Below are positions 27,037 through 34,795 of a stretch of DNA of 64,000 nucleotides, in pieces. Where the stretch lies: contig JAGAMC010000025.1 of the NCBI GenBank assembly GCA_017624915.1, positions 78,917 through 142,916 of the forward strand, in the 5' to 3' direction. The position numbers and the translations under genes are program-made. The first letter of the stretch is position 1; each line of letters opens with the position of its first letter. A model generated the notes under the pieces. It saw only the letters and a list, made by a program, of their open reading frames with translations. It made no database searches and was not told the origin of the DNA. Origin of the DNA: Oscillospiraceae bacterium. GTDB lineage: Bacteria; Bacillota; Clostridia; Oscillospirales; Oscillospiraceae.

Positions 27037-27777
27037 TCAGGTCAATGTGATATAGTCGCTGCTGGCGTAACCGATCTGCCCGTTGTAGCGGACCAGATAC
27101 CAGCCCTGCCATTCGTTCAGGACGGTGATGGGTGCGCCGTCGTATGCCTGCGCGATGACGGGTGCGCCGGTGTTGGGTCGGCTTCGGATGTTCAGCCGGC
27201 CCCAGTTCACATCCACAACGCCCGAGCGCGGCGGCCGGGGGGTGAGGAAGGGGATGCCGAAGTATTCCGTCAGAGACAGGACAATGTTGCGGGCGATGGG
27301 TTCAATGTTGTTTTTGATCCATGCCGCATCGTCATAGTTGTCGTGATAGGCCAGCTCGAGGAATACCGCCGGGGCCCGGGTACGGCGAAGTTCTCCAATG
27401 GTTGTGGAGGGCAGGGCGCGCACGTCGTCGGGCAGGGGATAGATGGAGCGCAGGTTGTTGGCCATGATCTCGGCCGCCCTCCGGCCCTGTACGCTGCCGG
27501 GATAGTAGAATACGATGGAGCCACGGACTGTGCCGTAGCGGCCCTCCGGAGCGGCGTTGGAGTGGATGGCTACGTGCAGGTCATAGTTACCGGCATTGGA
27601 CGCGGTGATGGAGCTTGCCGCCGTCATTTCGGGAGTATTGCGGACATACTGGATGCCAGACGAATCCAGATAAGGGATCATAGCGTCCGCAATGAGATTC
27701 ATATAATATTCCTCGCTGCCGCCGCTGACAAAGAGATTGCTCTGTTGGGTGGAGGGGGAAAGATAAATAATGGGCAT
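27037..27777 (-). CDS. Amidase_3-like N-acetylmuramoyl-L-alanine amidase with SH3 domain
   Basis: Predicted peptidoglycan amidase of 246 residues: an Amidase_3 domain (1-175) and a bacterial SH3 domain (185-246). Visible active-site residues are Glu22 in the SEEYYMN helix, His72 in AIHSNA and catalytic Glu141 in FLELAYHDN. The first zinc ligand usually sits in a DPGHGG motif, but here that strand reads YLSPSTQQSN (5-14) with no His. CAGGAGG is 7 bases before the ATG at 27777; an upstream extension has no support. No signal peptide. Its operon with the LysM-GH18 gene points to spore wall work. Confidence 0.83.
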   Translation of the reverse strand: MPIIYLSPSTQQSNLFVSGGSEEYYMNLIADAMIPYLDSSGIQYVRNTPEMTAASSITASNAGNYDLHVAIHSNAAPEGRYGTVRGSIVFYYPGSVQGRRAAEIMANNLRSIYPLPDDVRALPSTTIGELRRTRAPAVFLELAYHDNYDDAAWIKNNIEPIARNIVLSLTEYFGIPFLTPRPPRSGVVDVNWGRLNIRSRPNTGAPVIAQAYDGAPITVLNEWQGWYLVRYNGQIGYASSDYITLT

Positions 27778-27799
27778 AAAGATACCTCCTGTTCCCTCT

Positions 27800-27829
27800 A
27801 TACTATGCAAAAATTTGTTTTCTGTGCAA
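27800..27829 (-). promoter_or_regulatory. Candidate promoter of the amidase-GH18 operon
   Basis: On the minus strand TTGCAC (27824-27829), 18-base spacer, TAGTAT (27800-27805). A sporulation sigma factor could instead be used; I cannot tell. Confidence 0.5.
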
Positions 27830-27889
27830 CCGGAGCAAACGGATTGCGTCTTTACAGACAAAGACAATGAATAAGGGAGGTAAAACGAC

Positions 27890-28867
27890 ATGAAAAACAA
27901 AAAACGGTTCTTTGCAGTGATCCTGACAGTGTGCATGTGCATATCCCTCGCTGCCTGCGGGGCGGGAAGCGGCGATATGACCGCACAGGGGGGCACTGCG
28001 GCTGACGGTGACTACAACTGGAAAGGGGAGATGGAGGCTCCCGGCGCGCTCTATGACAGCGCAGTTTCTGAGAGCGTAACAAACACCGGTACTTCGGATA
28101 AGAAGACGAACTCTGCTCTCTATCAGAACAGCGACGTAAAGCTCATCCGTCGGGCGTGGCTCACCGTACAGACGGTGGAATTTGATCAGTCTGTGGCGGC
28201 GCTGGAAGAGATCGTAATCGAGTTGAACGGATATTATGAAAATGCCCAGCTGCACAGCGGAAGCTATTATAACCGGGACGGAAACCGCTCCGGGGAATAC
28301 ACCATTCGCATTCCCTCGTCCGCTTACGACAAGTTTATGTCGCAGATCGGCGGGATCGGCCACCTGACCCGGCGCAACGAGAGCAGCGAGGACGTAGGCG
28401 AGGTGTACTATGACACCGAGGCACGCCTTGCCACCCAGCGCACCAAGCAGGAACGGCTGCTGGCTCTTCTGAAGAAGGCCCAGAGCATGGAGGACATCAT
28501 CGCGCTGGAAAGCGCGCTGTCCGATGTGGAATACCAGATCGAACGCTACAGCAGTGATCTGAAGCGGTATGACAGTCTCATCGGCTATTCCACGCTCAAC
28601 GTTACCATCGACGAGGTGATCCGCATCGTGGACGAGCCGGGACAGCGGGAATCCCTGTTTGCCCGCATGAAGGCCGGTGTGGTCAGCAGTGCGGACGGGC
28701 TGGTGGACGGTGTGCAGAATGTGCTGGTATGGCTGTCCTACAATCTGTTTGGATTGCTGGTGACCGCAGGAATCCTGGGCTGCGGCGGGGTGCTGCTGTA
28801 CGGCAGGATCAAAAACAGAAAGATGATCAAGCAGAAGCCTGCCGACGAGGAACAGCCGACAGAATAA
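27890..28867 (+). CDS. DUF4349 lipoprotein
   Basis: A 325-residue surface lipoprotein. The N-terminal signal ends in the lipobox LAAC (20-23), so Cys23 should be lipidated. A DUF4349 domain covers about 80-250, with YTIRIPSSAYDKFMSQI, a coiled-coil stretch from about 180 to 225 (RTKQERLLALLKKAQ), and a C-terminal membrane helix (about 283-305) followed by a basic tail. It is thus anchored at both ends of the domain. Function of the family is not established. GGGAGG precedes the ATG, and the gene is divergent from the amidase. Confidence 0.87.
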   Translation: MKNKKRFFAVILTVCMCISLAACGAGSGDMTAQGGTAADGDYNWKGEMEAPGALYDSAVSESVTNTGTSDKKTNSALYQNSDVKLIRRAWLTVQTVEFDQSVAALEEIVIELNGYYENAQLHSGSYYNRDGNRSGEYTIRIPSSAYDKFMSQIGGIGHLTRRNESSEDVGEVYYDTEARLATQRTKQERLLALLKKAQSMEDIIALESALSDVEYQIERYSSDLKRYDSLIGYSTLNVTIDEVIRIVDEPGQRESLFARMKAGVVSSADGLVDGVQNVLVWLSYNLFGLLVTAGILGCGGVLLYGRIKNRKMIKQKPADEEQPTE

Positions 28868-28929
28868 AAGACAGGGAATCGTTTGTCGATCCGATTTTAA
28901 GTTGAATAAAAGGAAAATTTAAAAGACTG

Positions 28930-28959
28930 CTCCAAATCATCGAGCTTGTTGACTTGGAG
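28930..28959. repeat. Inverted repeat upstream of the second M20 gene
   Basis: CTCCAAATCA (28930-28939) and TGACTTGGAG (28950-28959) form a 10-base dyad with one mismatch and a 10-base centre. It could be an operator; a consensus promoter is not clear here. Confidence 0.4.
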
Positions 28960-29012
28960 GCCGTTCTGTGATAGCTTACAATAAACATTCTGCGAAAGGA
29001 CGGCAGGTTACG

Positions 29013-30179
29013 ATGAATTCCCAAATTCAAGAACAAATGCTTCGGTTTATAGATGCGCATGAGGCGGAAATGATCGACTTCTGGCGAAAGCTCGTTCTTC
29101 TGGAAAGCCCCTCCGATCACAAGGCTGGAGTGGATGCGGTAGGACAGCTTTTGGCGCAGTTTTGTACCCAGCGTCTGGGGTATCATCTGCGCTGGCTGGA
29201 GGATAAAGTCTATGGAAATTGCCTTGCAGCCTGCTCCTGCCCCTTTGAGGAATATAAAAACGGAATTGCCATCTCTGCCCACATGGATACTGTTCATGCG
29301 GTGGGCTCCTTCGATCCTGTTCTGGAGGAAGACGATACGTATCTTTACGGCCCGGGAGCCGGTGACTGCAAAGGTGGCATTGTGATGGCCCTGATGACGG
29401 CCATGGCCCTGAAGGAAATCGGTTACGCTGAGCGCCCCATAAAACTCCTGTTTGCCGCGGATGAGGAGAGCGGAGGGCCTACCGGGAAGGTTTTTTATCC
29501 CCGGGAACTGGCGGGGTCTGCCGTTATGCTCAATGCGGAATCCGGCATTCAGGAGAAAATCGTTACCGGCAGAAAGGCCAGTTTGATTGCGGTGTATGAC
29601 ATTGAAGGGGAGGCGGCCCATGTCGGATATCTGACTGACCGTCCCAAAAGCGCCATCCGGGAAGCGGCAAAGAAGCTTTTGGCGCTGGAGGATGCTTCGG
29701 ATTATCATATGCTCACCTTCGTCGGCGGCGTGATCCATGGCGGAACGGTGGCAACAAGTGTGCCGGGCAGCTGCAGTTTGCAGGTGAATGTGCGCATCCG
29801 GGATGACAGCGCTGTGGAGAAGGCGATTGGCATCCTGGAGGAGGTGGCACAGACCACCTATGTGCCCGGAACCTCCTGCCGGCTGACGATTCGAGGGAAC
29901 CGTGTTCCTATGAGTGAACGGCCGGAAAACCTGTGGTTGTGTCAGCGGTTTTCGCAGGCGTCTGAAGAGCTGGGGTATGCGCCCTATGAACCTCTTTTCT
30001 CCGGTGGGGCTTCCGATGCGGCTTATGCTTCCGGTGCGGGGATCCCGGTGATCTGTGCCTCCGGTCCTGTGGTGAATTTTCAGCATACACGCGCAGAGCG
30101 TGTTTTGAAGTGTTCCATGGCAGAAAGAGCAAAGGTCCACGTAAAGGTAATCGCAGAGCTGCCGGATAGGCTTGGCTAA
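29013..30179 (+). CDS. M20 family metallopeptidase (ArgE/CPG2-like)
   Basis: Predicted two-metal amidohydrolase of 388 residues. The motifs are ISAHMDTVHAVG (His-Asp), GPGAGDCKGGIVMA (bridging Asp) and AADEESGGPTG (catalytic Glu pair), with a central dimerisation domain and SGGASDAAYASGAGIPVI near the C-terminus. It is only distantly like the M20 protein at 23.2 kb and is not a duplication of it. An in-frame GTG at 28968 exists; the ATG at 29013 gives the normal family N-terminus. Substrate unknown. Confidence 0.85.
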   Translation: MNSQIQEQMLRFIDAHEAEMIDFWRKLVLLESPSDHKAGVDAVGQLLAQFCTQRLGYHLRWLEDKVYGNCLAACSCPFEEYKNGIAISAHMDTVHAVGSFDPVLEEDDTYLYGPGAGDCKGGIVMALMTAMALKEIGYAERPIKLLFAADEESGGPTGKVFYPRELAGSAVMLNAESGIQEKIVTGRKASLIAVYDIEGEAAHVGYLTDRPKSAIREAAKKLLALEDASDYHMLTFVGGVIHGGTVATSVPGSCSLQVNVRIRDDSAVEKAIGILEEVAQTTYVPGTSCRLTIRGNRVPMSERPENLWLCQRFSQASEELGYAPYEPLFSGGASDAAYASGAGIPVICASGPVVNFQHTRAERVLKCSMAERAKVHVKVIAELPDRLG

Positions 30180-30197
30180 GAGAATAGAAAAACATTT

Positions 30198-30232
30198 AAC
30201 CCGACCTGCGAGTGTTCACAGGTCGGGTTTTT
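30198..30232 (+). terminator. Terminator of the second M20 gene
   Basis: AACCCGACCTG (30198-30208) pairs with CAGGTCGGGTT (30219-30229), followed by TTT. Confidence 0.88.
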
Positions 30233-30233
30233 G

Positions 30234-30275
30234 CATACAAAAACTGGCACAGCAGTTCAGTCTGCTGTGCCAGTT
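30234..30275 (-). terminator. Terminator of pckA
   Basis: A 14-bp stem with arms at 30242-30255 and 30262-30275 (core CTGGCACAGCAG). Read on the minus strand it is followed by a T run at 30236-30241. Confidence 0.88.
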
Positions 30276-30291
30276 GAGATGTATATTAAAC

Positions 30292-31899
30292 TTACTCCGC
30301 CTTGGGGCCGGCAGCCACCAGCGCCTTACCGGCAGCGTTGCCGGTATATTTGACAAAGTTCTTTTCAAAGCGGGCGGCCAAATCCTTGGCCTTGGCTTCC
30401 CATTCGGACACATTGGCATAGGTGTCGCGGGGATCCAGAATGGCAGGATCCACACCGGGCAGGGCGGTGGGCACCTCCAGACCGAAGTAGGGAATGGTCT
30501 TGGTCTCGGCCTTCAGGATGGAGCCGTCCAGAATGGCGTCGATGATGCCGCGGGTATCCTTGATGGAGATGCGCTTGCCGGTGCCGTTCCAACCGGTGTT
30601 GACCAGATAGGCCTTGGCGCCGGATTTGGCCATCTTCTTCACCAGTTCCTCACCATACTTGGTGGGATGCAGCTCCAGGAACGCCTGGCCGAAGCAGGCG
30701 GAGAAGGTGGGGGTGGGCTCGGTGATGCCGCGCTCGGTGCCGGCCAGCTTGGAGGTGAAGCCGGACAGGAAGTAGTACTGGGTCTGCTCCGGGGTCAGAA
30801 TGGACACGGGAGGCAGCACGCCGAAGGCATCGGCAGACAGGAAGATGACGTTTTTGGCGTCGGGGCCCTTGGAGGCGGGACGGACGATCTTTTCGATGTG
30901 GTCGATGGGATAGGATACGCGGGTGTTCTCGGTGACGGAGCCGTCAGCAAAGTCGCACTTGCCGCTCTCGTTCACGGTGACGTTCTCCAGCAGGGCGTTG
31001 CGCTTGATGGCGTTGTAGATGTCGGGCTCGGCGTCCTTGTCCAGGTTGATGACCTTGGCGTAGCAGCCGCCCTCAAAGTTGAACACGCCCTCGTCATCCC
31101 AGCCGTGCTCGTCATCGCCGATGAGCAGACGCTTGGGGTCGGTGGACAGGGTGGTCTTGCCGGTGCCGGACAGGCCGAAGAACAGGGCGGTATTCTCGCC
31201 GTTCATGTCGGTGTTGGCGGAGCAGTGCATGGAGGCCATGCCGCGCAGGGGCAGGTAATAGTTCATCATGGAGAACATACCCTTTTTCATCTCGCCGCCA
31301 TACCAGGTGTTCAGAATGACCTGCTCTTTGGAGGTCAGGTTGAAAATCGCGGCAGTCTCGGAGTTCAGACCCAGCTCCTTATAGTTGGTCACCTTGGCCT
31401 TGGCGGCGTTGTAGGAAACGAAGTCAGGCTCGAAGTTCTTCAGTTCCTCGGCGGTGGGGGCGATGAACATGTTTTTCACAAAGTGAGCCTGCCAGGCCAC
31501 CTCCATGATGAAACGGATGGCCATGCGGGAGTCCTTGTTGGTGCCGCAGAACACGTCCATGACATACAGCTTCTTGTTGGACAGCTGTTCCACAGCCAGA
31601 CGCTTGCACTCGTCCCAGGCCTCCTTGGAGGCGGGCTTGTTGTCGTTTTTAAACTCGTCGGAGGTCCACCACACAGTATCCTTGGAAACATCGTCCATAA
31701 CGATGAATTTGTCCTTGGGGGAGCGGCCGGTGTAGATACCGGTCATAACGTTGACGGAACCCAGCTCGGTCAGCTGGCCCTTCTCATAACCCTCCAGAGC
31801 GGGGTCCATCTCCGCCTCGAACAACTGCTCGTAGGTGGGATTGTAGATCAGCTCGGTGGTGCCGGTAATGCCGTATTTTTCAAGTTCCTGAATGATCAT
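30292..31899 (-). CDS. pckA: Phosphoenolpyruvate carboxykinase (ATP)
   Basis: Interconverts oxaloacetate plus ATP with PEP, CO2 and ADP; in gut anaerobes it often runs toward oxaloacetate to fix CO2 and gain ATP. The 535-residue protein has the ATP-type kinase loop [13 protein letters not shown], the [20 protein letters not shown] metal and nucleotide region, and [27 protein letters not shown] precedes the ATG. Single gene with its own promoter and terminator. With aspartase it links PEP, oxaloacetate, aspartate and fumarate. Confidence 0.97.
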   Translation of the reverse strand: MIIQELEKYGITGTTELIYNPTYEQLFEAEMDPALEGYEKGQLTELGSVNVMTGIYTGRSPKDKFIVMDDVSKDTVWWTSDEFKNDNKPASKEAWDECKRLAVEQLSNKKLYVMDVFCGTNKDSRMAIRFIMEVAWQAHFVKNMFIAPTAEELKNFEPDFVSYNAAKAKVTNYKELGLNSETAAIFNLTSKEQVILNTWYGGEMKKGMFSMMNYYLPLRGMASMHCSANTDMNGENTALFFGLSGTGKTTLSTDPKRLLIGDDEHGWDDEGVFNFEGGCYAKVINLDKDAEPDIYNAIKRNALLENVTVNESGKCDFADGSVTENTRVSYPIDHIEKIVRPASKGPDAKNVIFLSADAFGVLPPVSILTPEQTQYYFLSGFTSKLAGTERGITEPTPTFSACFGQAFLELHPTKYGEELVKKMAKSGAKAYLVNTGWNGTGKRISIKDTRGIIDAILDGSILKAETKTIPYFGLEVPTALPGVDPAILDPRDTYANVSEWEAKAKDLAARFEKNFVKYTGNAAGKALVAAGPKAE

Positions 31900-31946
31900 A
31901 AAGTGTACCTCCTTGAATTATATATAGAACTGTTACAGCCTATGGA

Positions 31947-31975
31947 ATTGTACAATAATTTAACATTAAAAGCAA
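31947..31975 (-). promoter_or_regulatory. pckA promoter
   Basis: On the minus strand TTGCTT (31970-31975), 17-base spacer, TACAAT (31947-31952). The distance to the start codon is about 48 bases. Confidence 0.8.
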
Positions 31976-32078
31976 GCGCTGAAAAAGTCGTTCGTAAATA
32001 ATCACAGATACTCGCCTGTGCCGCCCTCCGATTTTTACGTAAGCGACAGGAAAGAAAATACAGCGCATTTGATTATCG

Positions 32079-32097
32079 ACCGTCTTTGTCAGACGGT
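32079..32097 (-). terminator. Weak hairpin at the rsmA stop
   Basis: ACCGTCT (32079-32085) and AGACGGT (32091-32097) form a short stem overlapping the last codons of rsmA. There is no strong T run after it on the minus strand, so it is a poor terminator. Confidence 0.3.
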
Positions 32098-32949
32098 ATA
32101 CGACTTTAAACAGTGCGCTAGGCGGGCAAATTCACTGATGCCCAGACGTTCGCCCCGCACATCTGCTTTCAGCCCGCATTGGTCAATGGCTTGCGCGATC
32201 ATTTCCCGGGAAAAGGGCTGGCCAAGGCTGGAGGAAAGGCTGTTGAGCAGAGTTTTTCGGCGCTGAGCGAAGGCTGCGCGTACCACGCGGAAGAAGAAAG
32301 CCTCGTCTCCGACTTCCTCGGGCTTGGGGCGGGGGACCATCCGGATCACGCAGGAGGTCACCTTGGGGGCGGGAATAAAGCAGGTGGGTGGCACGTCAAA
32401 GAGAAGCTCCGGCTGGGTGTGATACTGGCAGAAGACGGAGAAAGCGCCGTAGTCCGAAGAGCCGGGGGCGGCACAGATCCGCAGGCCTACCTCCCGCTGG
32501 ATCATCACCGTGATGGAGGCAAAGCATTTTGACTCGATCAGCAGAGTGAGGACAGGAGAGGTGATGTTATACGGAAGATTGGCGCAGGCAATGGGGGTCA
32601 GACCGCCGAAGTGTTCTTCCACCAGAGCGGGAACATCCAGTTTCATAATGTCACCGGGGATGATCTGTACGTTGTCCCGGTCTGACAGCGTCTCGGCCAG
32701 AATGGGCAGCAGGGAGCGGTCCAGCTCCACCGCGACCACCTTGCCGGCTCTTGCGCTGAGCTGCCGGGTGAGGGGGCCGATACCGGGACCGATCTCAAGG
32801 GCGCAGCAGCCGCTGTCTGCCCCAGAAGCGGCGGCAATATCCTCCGGAACCCAGGATTCGATCAGAAAATTCTGGCCCATGGATTTGGAGAAGTGGAAGC
32901 CATGCCGGTTCAGCAGAGCCTTGATGTCGTTGATGTTGCATACATCCAT
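32089..32949 (-). CDS. rsmA: 16S rRNA dimethyladenosine transferase
   Basis: Dimethylates two adjacent adenines in the 3' hairpin of 16S rRNA, a late step of small-subunit assembly (KsgA). The 286-residue protein shows SKSMGQNFLIESW, the SAM-binding CALEIGPGIGPLTRQL, and the catalytic ANLPYNITSPVLTLL motif, then a C-terminal helical domain with AFAQRRKTLLNSL. GGGAGG precedes the ATG. It is monocistronic with a clear promoter. Confidence 0.96.
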   Translation of the reverse strand: MDVCNINDIKALLNRHGFHFSKSMGQNFLIESWVPEDIAAASGADSGCCALEIGPGIGPLTRQLSARAGKVVAVELDRSLLPILAETLSDRDNVQIIPGDIMKLDVPALVEEHFGGLTPIACANLPYNITSPVLTLLIESKCFASITVMIQREVGLRICAAPGSSDYGAFSVFCQYHTQPELLFDVPPTCFIPAPKVTSCVIRMVPRPKPEEVGDEAFFFRVVRAAFAQRRKTLLNSLSSSLGQPFSREMIAQAIDQCGLKADVRGERLGISEFARLAHCLKSYTV

Positions 32950-32979
32950 GCGGAATGACCTCCCGGTGGTGGTAAAAAA

Positions 32980-33008
32980 ATTTTAACACATCCGCAGTTG
33001 AAAAGCAA
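32980..33008 (-). promoter_or_regulatory. rsmA promoter
   Basis: Minus strand: TTGCTT (33003-33008), 17-base spacer, TAAAAT (32980-32985). Confidence 0.78.
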
Positions 33009-33041
33009 GGAATGTGCGTGAAGTGACGCATAAAGGAGCAG

Positions 33042-33074
33042 AAAAAAACACCGTATCGTTCAGATGCGGTGTTT
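33042..33074 (-). terminator. Terminator of the NahK-like kinase gene
   Basis: On the minus strand AAACACCG (67-74 side) pairs with CGGTGTTT and continues into T7 (33042-33048). The loop is 13 bases. Confidence 0.8.
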
Positions 33075-33081
33075 TGATCTG

Positions 33082-34167
33082 TCAAACCTGTTCAATGACG
33101 TCACGGACGATCTGCTCCAGTGCGGGAGACTTTTTGTCGATGTCCTGAGCCAGCTTCAGCTGGCATCTGGCGCGGACCAGATTATGTTTGGGATATTCAC
33201 AGCGGAAGTACCGGTTTCCAACGAGGTAGTCGTCCAGAAAACGACTGGCCAGTTCGATTGTGATGGAGAAGCTGGCGGTGACAAGATTTTGCAGTTCGAT
33301 TTCCGTCAGGGAGTTTTTTGTTTCCCGGATAAAACCTTTTGCAAAGGCCTTGAATTTTTCTGTGTCAAAGTATACCTTGCTCAGATCGGGCTCGTCCTCG
33401 CCCACCGCATTGGCGATGAAGCGCACTGCGTCGCCAAAATCGTACATGGACATACCCGGCATAATAGTGTCAAGATCCACCACCACCAGAGGTTCCTTGG
33501 TTTCCTTGTGGAACAGGACATTGTTGGCCTTGGTGTCGTTGTGGGTCACGCGTTTGGGAATTTCGCCACGGGCAAAGCGGACACTCAGATCCGCGGCACG
33601 TTCCCGCACCTGAGACAGATACTCAAGCTCCTCGGTTACCTCTTTCACGCGGCCGCAGGGATCTTCTTCAATATGTTCAAACAGGGTGTCAAGGCGCTGT
33701 TTGGTGTTGTGGAAACCGGGGATCGTCTCATACAGAACCGAGCCGTCAAAGTCGGACAGCTGGGTCTGGAAGTTTCCAAAGGCCTTGCCGGTGGCCTCGA
33801 TAACCGACAGGTCATCGCAGGAATTTATCGTGATGGATTCCACATAATTGACCACCCGCCAGAAGGAATTTTCGTCTGTGATGTAATAATTGGCGCCGTC
33901 GGCAGTGTGGTGAAAATGCAGTGTGATCTGCTGGGGATACTTCTGGCGGATAAAGGTGGTGACATGGTCAATGTTCTTCATGATCTCCACCGGCTTTTTG
34001 AAGGCGTGGGTGTTGACCTGCTGGAAGAGATAGGACTTGAGTCTGCCATCCATCTCATATGTAACCTTATAGGTGGAGTTGACGTTGCCCATGGTGATGG
34101 TGGAATAAGAATACAACTCGCCGGGCAGACGGAATTTTTCGCCCACCAGTTTCATGATCTCGACCAT
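33082..34167 (-). CDS. Aminoglycoside-phosphotransferase-fold sugar kinase (NahK-like)
   Basis: Predicted anomeric kinase of N-acetylhexosamines. The 361-residue protein has the APH-fold catalytic segments in the form typical of N-acetylhexosamine 1-kinase: RVTHNDTKANNVLF (catalytic Asp) and VVDLDTIMPGMSMYDFGDA (metal Asp), plus YLFQQVNTHAFKKPVEIMKN near the N-terminus. In bifidobacteria NahK acts on GlcNAc or GalNAc released from mucin glycans. Here no lacto-N-biose phosphorylase or other partner is next to it, so its substrate is inferred only. It starts about 40 bases after the terminator of tRNA-Ser with no clear promoter of its own. Confidence 0.82.
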   Translation of the reverse strand: MVEIMKLVGEKFRLPGELYSYSTITMGNVNSTYKVTYEMDGRLKSYLFQQVNTHAFKKPVEIMKNIDHVTTFIRQKYPQQITLHFHHTADGANYYITDENSFWRVVNYVESITINSCDDLSVIEATGKAFGNFQTQLSDFDGSVLYETIPGFHNTKQRLDTLFEHIEEDPCGRVKEVTEELEYLSQVRERAADLSVRFARGEIPKRVTHNDTKANNVLFHKETKEPLVVVDLDTIMPGMSMYDFGDAVRFIANAVGEDEPDLSKVYFDTEKFKAFAKGFIRETKNSLTEIELQNLVTASFSITIELASRFLDDYLVGNRYFRCEYPKHNLVRARCQLKLAQDIDKKSPALEQIVRDVIEQV

Positions 34168-34207
34168 GGCGCTGCGCTCCCTTCTAAAGCGGTATCAACA
34201 TAAAGAA

Positions 34208-34237
34208 AACCACATTTGCCGGAAGACAAATGTGGTT
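34208..34237 (-). terminator. Terminator of tRNA-Ser
   Basis: An 11-bp stem (34208-34218 and 34227-34237, AACCACATTTG) with an 8-base loop. On the minus strand it runs into a TTTTCTTT tract. Confidence 0.85.
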
Positions 34238-34244
34238 TCTATGG

Positions 34245-34336
34245 TGGCGGAGAGAGAGGGATTCGAACCCTCGAACGGGTATTAGCCGTTACACGATTTC
34301 CAATCGTGCGCCTTAGACCAGCTCAGCCATCTCTCC
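34245..34336 (-). tRNA. tRNA-Ser (anticodon GGA)
   Basis: Read on the minus strand the gene begins GGAGAGATGGCTGAG and ends with an encoded CCA. The acceptor arms GGAGAGA and TCTCTCC pair fully, the anticodon loop is TTGGAAA between CACGA and TCGTG, the T loop is GGTTCGAATCC, and a long variable arm (about 20 bases) is present, as required for serine tRNA. It reads UCC and UCU codons. Own promoter and terminator flank it. Confidence 0.97.
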
Positions 34337-34374
34337 AGATGTCGCGTTGCCCGGTCAACGAAGCAACGTATTGT

Positions 34375-34402
34375 ATTATAACAGTTTTTTGCCCGTAGTC
34401 AA
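34375..34402 (-). promoter_or_regulatory. Promoter of tRNA-Ser
   Basis: Minus strand: TTGACT (34397-34402), 16-base spacer, TATAAT (34375-34380), starting about 38 bases before the tRNA. Confidence 0.87.
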
Positions 34403-34795
34403 GCCCTAAAGCAAAAATTTCTCCAAAAAATTGCGTGGCGATGTGATTTGACGTGCGAGGAGGTGTGGCAAGAGGAGCGCAAAAATGGAAAGAAAAACCA
34501 CCGTTTTTTTGACTAAAATCTTTTGGAATAAAAGTGGCATTAATCATATGAAAATATATGAAATTTAGAACCGGGAACTTGAAAAATGTGCTGACACAGG
34601 CTGAAATTTTATCTGTAATAGAAAAAATGCACAATAAGGAGGGGCTATGACTGTGACATTTTACCCTTGAATCAGCCTGTATAAATCGGTTACAATATGG
34701 TTACAAAAAGTAACAGGACGGTTTGCCGGTGCTTTTTGGAACAGAGCGGCGGATGGATGCCGCCCAAATCCTACTGAAATAAGGAAGTGAACGAC
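34403..34795. other. 393-base AT-rich intergenic region
   Basis: No gene of normal size is seen. It holds a candidate plus-strand promoter, CTGACA (34591-34596) with 17-base spacer and TGTAAT (34614-34619), a micro-ORF with a strong ribosome site, and the direct repeat GGTTACAA at 34688-34695 and 34699-34706. The repeat could be a regulator site for the SleB-like gene downstream. Confidence 0.5.
34647..34670 (+). CDS. Possible 7-residue leader peptide
   Basis: ATG at 34647 after AAGGAGGGG (34636-34644) opens a reading frame MTVTFYP and stops at 34670. The very strong ribosome site makes it stand out; the spacing of 2-4 bases is a little short. It precedes the SleB-like gene by 125 bases. It may be a leader, a chance match, or the remnant of an old start. 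Confidence 0.3.
   Translation: MTVTFYP

Noticed and set aside
28844..28905. A terminator after the DUF4349 gene
   Set aside because: Only AATCG/CGATT pairing of five bases is seen; too weak to call.
30172..32001. A 609-codon plus-strand frame rich in Gly and Val over pckA
   Set aside because: Antisense shadow of pckA, with repeated Gly-Leu-Gly composition and no known domain.
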